Below, piece after piece: positions 34,913 to 44,500 of a stretch of 64,000 nt of DNA; position 1 is the first letter of the stretch, and each line of letters opens with the position of its first letter. Source of the DNA: Planctomyces sp. SH-PL62 (GTDB lineage: Bacteria; Planctomycetota; Planctomycetia; Isosphaerales; Isosphaeraceae); the NCBI RefSeq assembly GCF_001610895.1, contig NZ_CP011273.1:2294001-2358000 (forward strand). Direction: 5' to 3'. The notes beneath the pieces are model-generated. The model saw only the letters and a list, made by a program, of their open reading frames with translations, ran no database searches and had not been told where the DNA came from. The position numbers were made by a program, and so were the translations under genes.

Positions 34913-35944
34913 TCAATAAGCGTCGGAGCTGATCACTTCACCGCCGGCCTTGGTGCCCAGCGCCCACCAGATCCGCATCTCGACCGAACTCTTGATGAAC
35001 TTCACGCTGCCGTCGGCCATGGCCGCGTTGACGCCGCCGGGGTGGTTGCTGGTGGCGTTATAATAGCCGCTGTGCAGCGCCCCGCAATCGGGCCCGCAGT
35101 CCATCCTGCAGGAGTTCCAGGGGAACTCGTTGGAGTTGGGCGGGATCAGGGTCTGGAACATGCTCTCGCCCAGGGCGCCGAGGTTCCAGCGATACCCGCG
35201 CTGGCCCATGCTCCGCTGGGTGCGGAACCATTCGTTGCAGGTCTGCCAGTCCTGCCGGAGGGCGGCGAGGTTGCTCGTGGGGTCCAGAAGCGAGGAGGCG
35301 GGGCCGGCGCCGGTGCTGGACGGGCCGTCTCGCCACTTGGTCTGCTTCGGGCTGTAGAGGGTCGTGGAGACCAGGGCCTCCGAATAGGCGATGGTGTTCG
35401 ACGAGCCGTCGGTGACGTGCTGGATCCCGTAGTTCGCCTTGCTGGCGAACATACCGGTCGACTGCTGGTTGGGGTAGAAGCCTGCGGTCGTGCCGATCGA
35501 GCCGAAGTAGTTGTTGGTGTTCTCCGTCCCCGTCAGGCCGTCGGACGGGCAGACGAACACGGCGACCTTGGAGAGGAACACGGTCGTGTTGTTGACGGCC
35601 CCGCCCCCCTGCCAGGTCGTCCAGCAGAAGTTCGCCGCGTCGTAGAGCGGTCGCTGCTCCAGGTAGGGGAGGAGCATGGCGTTGGCGCCCCACGTCCCCC
35701 AGTCGGCCGTCACGCCGATGTCGGAGTAGGCGATGGTCGCCGTCATCGGAAACGAGTTGAGGGCGCTGTGGTAGTTGTGAAGCCCCAGGCCGATCTGCTT
35801 GAGATTGTTGATGCACTGCGAACGGCGGGCGGCCTCGCGAGCCGCCTGCACGGCGGGGAGCAACAAGGCGATGAGGACGGCGATGATCGCGATCACCACC
35901 AGCAATTCAATCAGCGTGAACCCTCGGGACGACTGTCTCTTCAT
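34913..35944 (-). CDS. DUF1559 domain protein with type IV pilin-like N-terminus
   Basis: 343 residues from [20 protein letters not shown]. The prepilin motif and the helix through [16 protein letters not shown] are nearly identical to the member at 575-1600. Other DUF1559 landmarks follow: NNLKQIGLGLHNYHSALNSF, FVCPSDG, SNHPGGVNAAMADGSVKFI and GGEVISSDAY at the end. ATG 35944 has AGAGGAG upstream. A small lipoprotein gene precedes it by 76 bases and a membrane protein gene follows, which looks like a three-gene operon. Confidence 0.92.
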   Translation of the reverse strand: MKRQSSRGFTLIELLVVIAIIAVLIALLLPAVQAAREAARRSQCINNLKQIGLGLHNYHSALNSFPMTATIAYSDIGVTADWGTWGANAMLLPYLEQRPLYDAANFCWTTWQGGGAVNNTTVFLSKVAVFVCPSDGLTGTENTNNYFGSIGTTAGFYPNQQSTGMFASKANYGIQHVTDGSSNTIAYSEALVSTTLYSPKQTKWRDGPSSTGAGPASSLLDPTSNLAALRQDWQTCNEWFRTQRSMGQRGYRWNLGALGESMFQTLIPPNSNEFPWNSCRMDCGPDCGALHSGYYNATSNHPGGVNAAMADGSVKFIKSSVEMRIWWALGTKAGGEVISSDAY

Positions 35945-36020
35945 CACGGACTCCTCTCGGCGACTCTCGAAATGAGTGATGGATGAACGAATCGCTCAAA
36001 CCGAATCCGACCGCCCCTCG

Positions 36021-36257
36021 TCAGGGCTTCGACTCGGGCCCCGGTTCCGAAGCGGCCTCGGCCTTGGGCTCCGCCTTGGACTTGGACTTCCCCTTGGTCC
36101 CCTGACGCTTCTCCATGTACCCGCCCATCGCCTTCATCAGGTTCTGGTCCTTGCCGTGATCGACCGCGACCGTCCCGGACGTGTCCTCGCCGCATCCCGC
36201 GAGAGCCATCGATCCGACCAGAGCCGCGACGACGCCCGTCTTGCCGAGCAGCCTCAT
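36021..36257 (-). CDS. Small lysine-rich lipoprotein
   Basis: 78 residues from MRLLGKTGVVAALVGSMALA followed by a GC lipobox, so it is exported and lipidated. The mature part is short and charged, with a Lys/Glu/Pro-rich tail (KGKSKSKAEPKAEAASEP). GAGGAGG lies just upstream of the ATG. Small lipoproteins of this kind commonly sit beside DUF1559 genes in planctomycetes (recalled, not verified). Confidence 0.8.
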   Translation of the reverse strand: MRLLGKTGVVAALVGSMALAGCGEDTSGTVAVDHGKDQNLMKAMGGYMEKRQGTKGKSKSKAEPKAEAASEPGPESKP

Positions 36258-36945
36258 AGACCCCTCCTCGTTCGTGGACAGGAACTGACGACCGAGTGAA
36301 AACCTTCCGATCCCAACAACCCGGCGACCTCGGCGCGCAGCGCGATCGCCCGGCCCTCGGGCCGCACTCCATTTCCACCCTCCCGCACGCAAGCACGACT
36401 GACGGGACCTCCGCGGCCGGACGCTTGGGAAAGGCGACGGCACGCATCGGCAGCACGGGTAGGTTGGTGTCCGGGCGGTGAGAAAGCAAGTGAAAAATGG
36501 CCGACCTTCCGCCGAATCTCAACTAAGTATTTAACACTTTCGCGGACCTTTTCGGGGCCTTCGACGGTCGCCGGCTCGCTGGCGCCGCCCCTCCGTAGGT
36601 GGATGGTTCGAACGATGAATTCCCACGGAAATCGTCCCTTCGTTCGCCGCGCCCACCCAGCAGCCGGGCTTCGAACCGGGGCTCCGGAGGCCTCGGGGAT
36701 CGGGCATCGCAGTCGTGGCGATCCGTCGCCTTAACGAGCAGGCCGCCGACGCGCCGAATCGGGTGCGGACGGGGGCGGCCAGGCCCGGTCGAGGACCTCC
36801 CCCGACGCCGATCCCCACGCCGTCCGCTCCCTTCGATCCAGGCCGACGCGGCGTTCCCGGCGGCCCGGCTCGCGTGGTAGGGTGAAGGGCGTCGCGGGGC
36901 GGGACGGACGAGCGCCCCGACGCGAGTTCGAGGGGAGGAGAGACG
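36258..36945. other. 690-bp intergenic region
   Basis: Upstream region of the divergent lipoprotein and panE genes. An AT-rich patch near 36520-36540 (TATTTAACAC) may be a promoter site for the leftward operon. The rest is GC-rich without a supported frame. I see no RNA gene or repeat. Confidence 0.45.
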
Positions 36946-37886
36946 GTGCGAATCCTGATGGTCGGCGCGGGCGGGATCGGCGGATATTTCGGGGGTCGGC
37001 TGCTGGAAGCGGGCCGCGACGTGACGTTCCTGGTCCGCCCCGGACGGGCGGCGAAGCTGGCGGCCTCGGGCCTGGCCATCCGCAGCGAGACCGGCGACGC
37101 CGACCTGCCGAAGCCCCCGCCGTCACGGCCGGACGGCTGGCGGGCCTGGGGGCCTTCGACCTCGTGATCGTCAGTTGCAAGGCTTACGACCTCCCCGGCG
37201 CGATCGGCGACTTCGCGCCGGCGGTCGGGCCGAGGACCGTCGTCCTGCCGCTGCTCAACGGGATGCGCCACCTCGACGCGCTCGACGCCCGGTTCGGCGG
37301 CGACGCCGTGCTCGGCGGCCTCTGCCTGATCTCGTCGCGACTGGACGAGGAGGGCCGCATCCTCCACCTCAGCGACGTCCACCGCCTGACCTTCGGCGCG
37401 CGGTCGCCGGCCCAGGCCGAGGCCGCGCAGGCCGTCGCCGAGAGCTTCGCAGGCGCGAACCTCGAGCCGATGCGCAGCGACGACGTGACGCTGGCGATGT
37501 GGGAGAAGTGGACCTTCCTCGCCGCGCTCGCCGGCGTCACCTGCCTGATGCGGGCCGCGATCGGCGACGTGGTGAAGGCCGACGGGACCGACCTGATCCT
37601 CGCGATCCTGGAAGAGTGCCGCGCCATCGCCGAGTCCAACGGGCATTCCCCGCGCGAGCCGTTCCTGGAGATGTCCCGCCGGCGCCTGACCGACCCGAAT
37701 TCGACCCTGACCGCGTCGATGCTCGACGACCTCGAACGCGGCGGCCCCACCGAGGCCGACCACATCCTCGGCGACCTGCTCCGCCGGGGAGCGTCTGAAC
37801 CGGGCCCGTCCTCGCTCCTGCACGCCGCCCTGGTCGCCATCCGCGCCCAGGAGTCCCGCCGAGGCCGCGCCCCGTCGAATGGGTAG
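36946..37886 (+). pseudogene. 2-dehydropantoate 2-reductase (ApbA/PanE), one-base frameshift
   Basis: GTG start at 36946 with GGGGAGGAG upstream; [20 protein letters not shown] is the NADP-binding loop. The first frame runs to about GDADLPKP and then drifts. The correct continuation ([20 protein letters not shown], later AALAGVTCLMRAAIGD and the C-terminal domain with MLDDLERGGPTEADHILG) is in another frame. A missing base in the C-run near 37110-37118 would restore a 313-residue protein. PanE makes pantoate for CoA synthesis. The gene is either a real recent pseudogene or an assembly error. Confidence 0.8.
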
Positions 37887-37964
37887 GCTCACGCACCGAT
37901 GGGCGGGTAGAATGGCACGTTCGGGGCGAGGCGGTTCGGCGGGACGCGGGGCGGGGGGCTAGGG

Positions 37965-39322
37965 ATGACGGCTGCGAGCGTGCTGGCGATCGTCGCGGGT
38001 TTGGTTGGCGCGTCGGCCGCGCCGGGGGGCGAGGCCCGGCCGAACATCGTGATCGTCTACGCCGACGACATGGGGTACACCGACCTGGGCTGCTACGGCG
38101 GCGACCTGGCCGAGACCCCGAACCTCGACCGCATGGCCCGCGAGGGGGTCCGGCTGACGCGGTACTATTCCGCCTCGCCGATCTGCTCGCCGTCGCGGTG
38201 CGGGCTCCTGACCGGGCAGTTCCCGGCCCGATGGCGGATCACCAGCTACTTGCAGACCCGCGCGGGGAACCGGGCCTGCGAGCAGGACGACTTCCTGGAC
38301 CCCTCCGCGCCGACCTTGCCTCGCATGCTCAAGACGGCGGGCTACGCCACGGCGCACGTCGGCAAGTGGCACCTCGGCGGCGGTCGCGACGTGGTCGCCC
38401 CGCCGAAGTTCGCCGCCTATGGATATGACGTCGGCTTCGGCACCTGGGAGAGCCCCGAACCCCACCCGGACATCACCGCGATGGACTGGATCTGGTCGGC
38501 CCAGGACCCCGTCAAGCGCTGGGACCGCACCCGATGGATGGTCGATCGGACCCTCGACTTCCTCAAGGACCATCCCGACCGGCCCTGCTTCGTGAACCTC
38601 TGGCTCGACGATCCACACACCCCCTGGGTCCCCTCGGCCGAGGACATGGCGCCCGGCAAGGACGGCCGGGGGCGGGCAAGGGGGCGACGCCCGAACGGCT
38701 GCGAGGCGTGCTGGAGGAAGTCGACCGCCAGGTCGGCCGGCTCCTGGAGGCGATCCGCAACGACCCCCAGGCGCGGCCGACGCTCGTCCTGTTCCTCTCC
38801 GACAACGGACCGCTGCCGACCTTCGACCGCCGCCGGTCGGGGGGGTTGCGAGGGAGCAAGATGAGCCTGTACGAAGGGGGCGTGCGGCTCCCCTTCATCG
38901 CCTGGGGGCCCGGCCTGGTCCCCCCGGGGGTGACGAACACGGCGACCGTGCTCTCGGCCGTCGACCTGCTCCCCACGCTCGGGGCGCTCGCCGGCGCGCC
39001 CGTTCCCCCGGGCCATGATCCGGACGGCGAGAACCTGCTCCCGGCCCTCCTCGGCGAGCGTCCCCGGCGGTCCAAACCGCTGTACTGGGAGTACGGCCGG
39101 AACCCGACCGCGTTCGCCTATCCGAAGGGCGAGGACCGCTCGCCCAATGTGGCGATCCTGGACGGCGACTGGAAACTCCTCGTCGACGCCGACGGCTCCG
39201 GCGCCCAGTTGTACGACCTCTCCCAAGACCCCGAAGAGCGCCAGGACCGCGCCGGCGCCGAACCGGAGCGAGTCCGTCGCCTCGTCGACTCCGCCCTGAA
39301 CTGGCGAAGGGCCATGCCGTGA
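37965..39322 (+). pseudogene. Sulfatase (formylglycine type), one-base frameshift
   Basis: Signal peptide, then RPNIVIVYADDMGYTDLGCY with metal Asp residues 34 and 35. The formylglycine motif CSPSRCG has Cys about 74 and is followed by LLTGQ; HVGKWHLGG comes later. After NLWLDDPHTPWVP the frame is lost near 38668-38690 (a G-run). The continuation in another frame (GATPERLRGVLEEVDRQVGR, LFLSDNGPLP, SLYEGGVRLPFIAWGPGLVP, ILDGDWKLLVDADGSGAQLY) is a normal sulfatase C-terminus. One added G would restore about 452 residues. It would act outside the cytoplasm on sulfated glycans, and needs a separate formylglycine-generating enzyme. Confidence 0.82.
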
Positions 39323-39355
39323 AGGCGGCCGGACACCCATCAGAGAACTCCTGAT

Positions 39356-39931
39356 TTGAAGAACTCAGCAACCCCCCACGAACCGGACTGGGCGATCGCG
39401 TCCACCAAGCTGGTCCTGGCCTGCGACGAGGCCATCGGACGATTCGCGCGCGAGCATCCCGACGCCTGCTGCTCGTTCCTGGCCCTGGCGGTCGGCTCGT
39501 GCTTTGGAGAGGTCGTGATCGCGTTCGACACGCTGGCCAACGGGCTCGCGCGGGCGAAGCGGCACGAATCCCTGGTCGTCCGCACGCGCAACCGGACGCT
39601 CGCCACCGAGTTCGGCTGGCGGAACGTCGGCTTCCACCTGAACCGCTCGCTGATCGTCTCGCACGCCCCGTCGGCCGCCGAGTTCGCTTACCCCGACTTC
39701 GCGCGGATGCACTTCGCGGACTGGGAGCCCTATTTCCTGGATCGCGACCGTCCCGCCGAGGACGATCCGACGGGGAAGGTGGCGGTGCTGCTCCAGGGGG
39801 TGGCGAACTCCATCGTCGACCGCGGCTTGCTCCGGAGGCTGAACCTGGCGTCCCCCTTCTACGTCGGCGCCGAGTTCGCGCGGGAGGACCTGGGCCTGGT
39901 GGTCCTGCGAGCGACCAACTGGCCGTCGTGA
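39356..39931 (+). CDS. Hypothetical protein
   Basis: 191 residues with a TTG start at 39356; no other in-frame start fits better and the ribosome site is poor. It contains SFLALAVGSCFGEVVIAFDT and LEFAYPDFARMHFADWEPYF-like segments (the latter at about 119-138), without signal peptide or membrane helix. It reads like a small alpha/beta cytoplasmic protein of the DUF4303 kind, but I am not sure. It lies 33 bases after the sulfatase. Confidence 0.5.
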   Translation: MKNSATPHEPDWAIASTKLVLACDEAIGRFAREHPDACCSFLALAVGSCFGEVVIAFDTLANGLARAKRHESLVVRTRNRTLATEFGWRNVGFHLNRSLIVSHAPSAAEFAYPDFARMHFADWEPYFLDRDRPAEDDPTGKVAVLLQGVANSIVDRGLLRRLNLASPFYVGAEFAREDLGLVVLRATNWPS

Positions 39932-40023
39932 CCGCCGCCGCCGGGGCTCGCGGATTAAAGGCGGATCAGGAACAGTGCAGAGACGGGGGACAATAGTCGA
40001 TATAGGGAATCAGCGGGAGCCGG

Positions 40024-41430
40024 GTGGCGAGGGATCTGCGTCGAGTCCGTTCACGGATGACCCTGATGTTCAAACGATCGCGTGGCTTGAAGCGACGTTC
40101 GACGGCCCTCCGGCCCGGCGGTGAAGGGTTGGAGACGCGTCGACTGTTGACCTCCGGCTGGCCCTCCTATCTGTCGCCCGCCGAATTGAGGTCGCTGCTG
40201 AACGAGCCGCTCGGCTACCCGGTCGTGCGGCCGAACACGCCGGTCCTCCCCTTCGGGGTCGCGGCCAGGGACGCGACCTACATCGACCCCTCGGCCTGCG
40301 TGACGAACGGTTACGCGGTGATCGTGGGGACCCGCAGCTTCATCGGCCCGTATGCGAAGCTGAACGCGACGGACGGCGTCGTGAAGATCGGCGGCGGGAC
40401 GACGATCCTGGATAACGCGTCGATCACGGCGAATCCGACCCACACGAAGGGGGCCGCCGTCCCCGAGGTGAGGATCGGCGACGGCGTGGAGGTCGGCTAC
40501 GGGGCCGTGGTGACCGGCCCGGCCGTCATCGGCGGGTTCGGGGCGGCCAGCCAGCCGACGTCCATCGGCGCCGGGGCGGTGATCGACGATGCGACGATCG
40601 AGCCCGGCGCGTTCGTCTCGTCCCAGGCCCGGGTGGGCCCCGGCGTCACGGTGCCGGCGGGCATGAGGGTCCTGGCCGGCGCGAACGTCACGACGAACGC
40701 CGAGGCGACCGATCCGGCGCTCGGCAAGGTGACGCCCGTCACGGAGGCCGACCTCGCCGAGTTCGGCCGGTCGATCACGGCCAACCTGCAACTGGGCGTC
40801 GGCTACATCACGCTTTATCAGGGCCAGTCCAGCACCGGGGTGAGCCCTGGCTCGCTCCCCTCGCGGGCGGGGATCTTCAACGGCAACCTCTCCACGATCC
40901 TAGGTTCGAACGTGCAGCCGGGACCGCCCGCCACGTTCCTCCCCCCCGGGACGGCCCCGAAGTATCCCACGCCCCACCGAGGGCTCGCGCAAGGGGTGCT
41001 CGTCGGCTTCCCCGCCCGGGCCACGGGGAACGCCTCGTTCCTCCAGCGGGCTCGCTTCGTCGCGTCGAACGTCGGCCGTCGCAACGCGATCCGGGCCGAT
41101 CAGGGCCAGCCGATCACCATCGGCTCGATCGCCCGCACCGGCTACGGCGTCACCCTCAACGCCCCGAACGGCGGCTCCCTTGCGATCGGCCAGCGCTTCA
41201 TCGCCGGCGACGGCGCGGTGATCCTCGGCGGGGCGACCGGGACGAACTCCGTGATCGGCGACGACGTGAACGTCGGCGCCGGGGCCGTCGTCCAGGGCTC
41301 CTCGCTGGGCGCCGGCTCCACCGTCGGCCCGCTCGCCTACCTCGTCAATTCCAGCTTCCCCGACGGGACCCACATCCCCGCCGGTGCGATCTACGTGGAC
41401 AACGCGCTCGTCGGCCAGGTCGGCCGCTGA
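40024..41430 (+). CDS. LEP-signature secreted left-handed beta-helix protein (gamma-carbonic-anhydrase-like)
   Basis: About 468 residues from GTG 40024 (ATG 40057 is possible). An Arg-rich leader ends in GLETRRLLTSGWP, a planctomycete LEP-type N-terminal signature. The body is a hexapeptide-repeat beta-helix: AVIVGTRSFIGPYAKLNATD, VRIGDGVEVGYGAVVTGPAV and SIGAGAVIDDATIEPGAFVS. The part ending VTVPAGMRVLAGANVTTNAE followed by ITANLQLGVGYI resembles the C-terminal half of Cam-type gamma carbonic anhydrases. The segment that carries two zinc His in Cam (AHxxxxHG) reads GYGAVVTG, so the enzyme is probably inactive. A second helix-like run fills the C-terminus. Confidence 0.65.
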   Translation: MARDLRRVRSRMTLMFKRSRGLKRRSTALRPGGEGLETRRLLTSGWPSYLSPAELRSLLNEPLGYPVVRPNTPVLPFGVAARDATYIDPSACVTNGYAVIVGTRSFIGPYAKLNATDGVVKIGGGTTILDNASITANPTHTKGAAVPEVRIGDGVEVGYGAVVTGPAVIGGFGAASQPTSIGAGAVIDDATIEPGAFVSSQARVGPGVTVPAGMRVLAGANVTTNAEATDPALGKVTPVTEADLAEFGRSITANLQLGVGYITLYQGQSSTGVSPGSLPSRAGIFNGNLSTILGSNVQPGPPATFLPPGTAPKYPTPHRGLAQGVLVGFPARATGNASFLQRARFVASNVGRRNAIRADQGQPITIGSIARTGYGVTLNAPNGGSLAIGQRFIAGDGAVILGGATGTNSVIGDDVNVGAGAVVQGSSLGAGSTVGPLAYLVNSSFPDGTHIPAGAIYVDNALVGQVGR

Positions 41431-41533
41431 CCCCGACGAGCGCCTGAACTTCGTTCCGACCGCGGGGCCGCCGGCGATAACCCATCGCCCCGGCCCCGCG
41501 ACGTCGTTTCGAACGATCCCGGCTCGCGGGCGG

Positions 41534-44500
41534 TCAGGTGCCGGCGTCGGGGGCGGCGGGTATGGCCGCGAAGTCCGGCCCCTTGCGGGTGCGGGGGACG
41601 AGCTGGAGAGACTCGGGCGTGAGGAGCCTCGCGGGGAGCGAAGGGGCCTTGCGATCCAGGAACTCGACGTCGACGACGGCCGCGTCGTCCCTGGCGACGA
41701 AGTTGTTCAGCCAGTCGTTGCGGGCGTACCGCTGGGGAGGAACCCCGGTGCGGCCGCCGTCGTCGGCGCGGTAGACGGTGATCTCATGGTAGCCGACCTG
41801 CTCGCCGGTCCATCGAATCCGGTCGGCCAGGTTGTCGGCCCGGCCGCGGCCGTCGACGCGGAACAGGGGGGCGCCGTCGGCCCCGGTGCTGAAGATCGAG
41901 TCCTTGGCGTCGACCTGCGCGAGCGGCAGCTCGGCCTCGTCGATCGAGGTCTCCAGGTGGACCAGCCCCCCCTTCGCCCGAGAGAGGACGCGATCGAGGC
42001 GAAGCGCCAGAGAAGGCGTCTCTCGCGCGGGGGTGGTGCAGCCGTGGGCGTGCAGGAGGCTGCCGTCGGCGGCGACGATCACATTGTCCAGGCGGGCGTC
42101 GAGCCGCTGGTTCGAGGAGACGGTGATTGCGTCGCCCACGGTTCGGAGGAACGCGTCCCGGATCCGAACGACGGCCGGTCCCGTCGACGCCGCGGCGGCC
42201 TTGGCGGGGAGCACGGCGACGGCGGCGTGGGCCGGGGCCTGGCCCACCAGGCTGACCGTGCAATCGGTCAACTCCACCGAGGCGCCGGCGACCAGCCCGA
42301 CGGCCGCCAGGCGACCCATCGACTGATGGTCGAGGTCCTCGACCACGAGATCCAGGCCCCGGAGCTTGAGTTCCCCCCCCTGGACGTTGAACAGGGAGGT
42401 CCAGGTCGACGGCGAGGGGGTCCCGAACGGCGAGGGCCGGAGCCGGAGCCGTGGACGGTGCTCGCCGGGCTCGGCCGCGAACGACCAGGAGCCGGCCGGG
42501 AGATCGATCGTGGCCAGCTCCAGTTCGACGCCCGACGCGATGTGGACCTCGCCTCCGTCGGGGCCGAGATGGGTGATCAGGTTCTGCAACTGCTCGGGGC
42601 TTCGCGCCACGTCCTCGCCGAAGGTCGTCGCGACCCGCGGTCGGGTTTCGGCGTGGGCCTGGTCCGGCGCGGCGGGCGCGGCGACGGCAGACGGCTCGGG
42701 AGCGACGGCGCCCGCGGCCGCGACCTCGAAATGGGTCTCCTCCTCGTCGGCCGCGTCCAGCTTCGTCATGGGGGGCATGGTCGGGACGCTGGGAGGATCG
42801 TCGGTGGACGCGACGGCCTCCTCGACGGGCGCCGCGACCGGGGCCGGAGCCGGGGGCGTCGGGTCTCGCGGGGGGGGCACGGCGGCGACCGGCCCGATCG
42901 CGGGGGCGACGGCCATCGTGGCCGACGGGAGGACGATCGACCCGGGGCGAGCCGGGACGGCCTCGGCGATCTGGGCGCCGAATGGGCCCTTGCTCGCGCC
43001 GAGGGGGGTGGTCCGGGCGTGGGAGGCGGCGACCCGGAACACGCGCGAGGGGCTCTCGCGGCCCAGGGCCAGCTCGCGCGCCGGTTCGGGCGTCTCCCAG
43101 ACGGGCGGGGCGGCGAGCACGGACCGCACCTCGCGGAGGTCGGCTCGCCAGCGGTCGAAGTCGCGGACGGCGTCCTCGGAGGCCGGCTTGCCGGCGACCT
43201 CGAGGAAGGCGCCGAAGTCGCCGTAAAGGTTCGCGCGGCCGGCCCAGGCCAGCGTCCTCGGGTCGTCGACGACGGCCAGGCTCCGCGCGGGGATGGAGGA
43301 ATCGCCCGGGGCGAAGACGCAGTCGTCGACCTGGAAACGGGCCTGCGGGCCCCGGACCTGGAAGACGGGGGCGGCGCCCGCCATGAAGCTGGAGCGGCGG
43401 ATCAGGACGTCGCGCGGGCCGGGGGTGGTCGCGTCGTCGTCGTCGAGCAGGACGGCGGTGCCGCCCGGCCCGAAGGTGCAGTCGACGAGCTGGAGGTCGG
43501 TCGGCCCCTCGCAGTCGAACGCGGCGGCGCCCGTATCGAAATGGCACTGCTCGGCGACGATCGCCGGGGGCCGCCCGCCGGCCGCCGGGTCGGGTCGAGA
43601 GACGCGGCCGAGGATCGCCGGGAGGCCCGCGCCGGCCGAGGCGTCGGCGGGGCGGCGGAAGGCGCAGCCCTTGAGCCGAAGCTCGGCGTCGTCGAGGAGG
43701 ATGGCCGCCACGCGGTCGTCCAGGGCGCGGTCCTCGGCCTCGAAGGTCAGGCCCTCGATCGCGATCCGGCCTCGGGTGAACGTGAGCAGGGCCGACGCCG
43801 AGCGGTCGCCGCTCCGGCCGTCGGCGGCGAACCGGAGCACGGGCCGACGCCCCGTCTCGGCGCGGATCGTGACGTCCCTGGCCACATCCGACCGCAGGGC
43901 CGTCGCGCGGCCCGCCAGCAGATACGGCCCGTCCTCGGTGAGGGTCACGACGGACTTGTGGGGCGCGGCGGCGATCACCGCGGCGAGGTCCTCCCCCGGC
44001 CGGACGTCGATCTTGCGGGGCGCGGAGGACGTCGCGGCCAGGCCCGCGGCCGGCGTCAGGGGGGGCGGGGTCCGCGAGCCTCGCAACGGGCTGTACTCGA
44101 CCACGGGCGCGGACGCCGAGGGGTCGGCCAGCTCGCGGGTCCAGAAGAACAGGCCCGCCGCCAGCAGCACGAAGCCCAGGGGAGTCAAGAGGACGAGCGG
44201 ACGCTCCCACGCCGGGCGGTCCGCCTGCGGGGCCGCGACGTCGAAATGGGGGAGCGCCAGGCCGGCCCGGCCGGCGACGTGGAGCAGGTCTCGCACCAGC
44301 TGCTCCGGCGACTGGCAGCGGCGGTCCCGGTCCTTGGCCAGCAGCTTTTCGAGCACCCGCGCCAGCGCCGGGGGCACGGTCGGGTTCAGCTCCCGGACGT
44401 CGGGCGGCGGCTCCTCCTGGTGTTGGAGCAGCTTCTGGAGCACCGTCCCGCCCGGGAAGGGGGGCTGGCCGGTCAGCATGTGAAAGAGCGTGCATCCCAG

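Noticed and set aside
36946-39322. Programmed ribosomal frameshifting in panE or the sulfatase
   Set aside because: No slippery heptamer of the usual X-XXY-YYZ form at the break and no known precedent in these families; simple indels are more likely.
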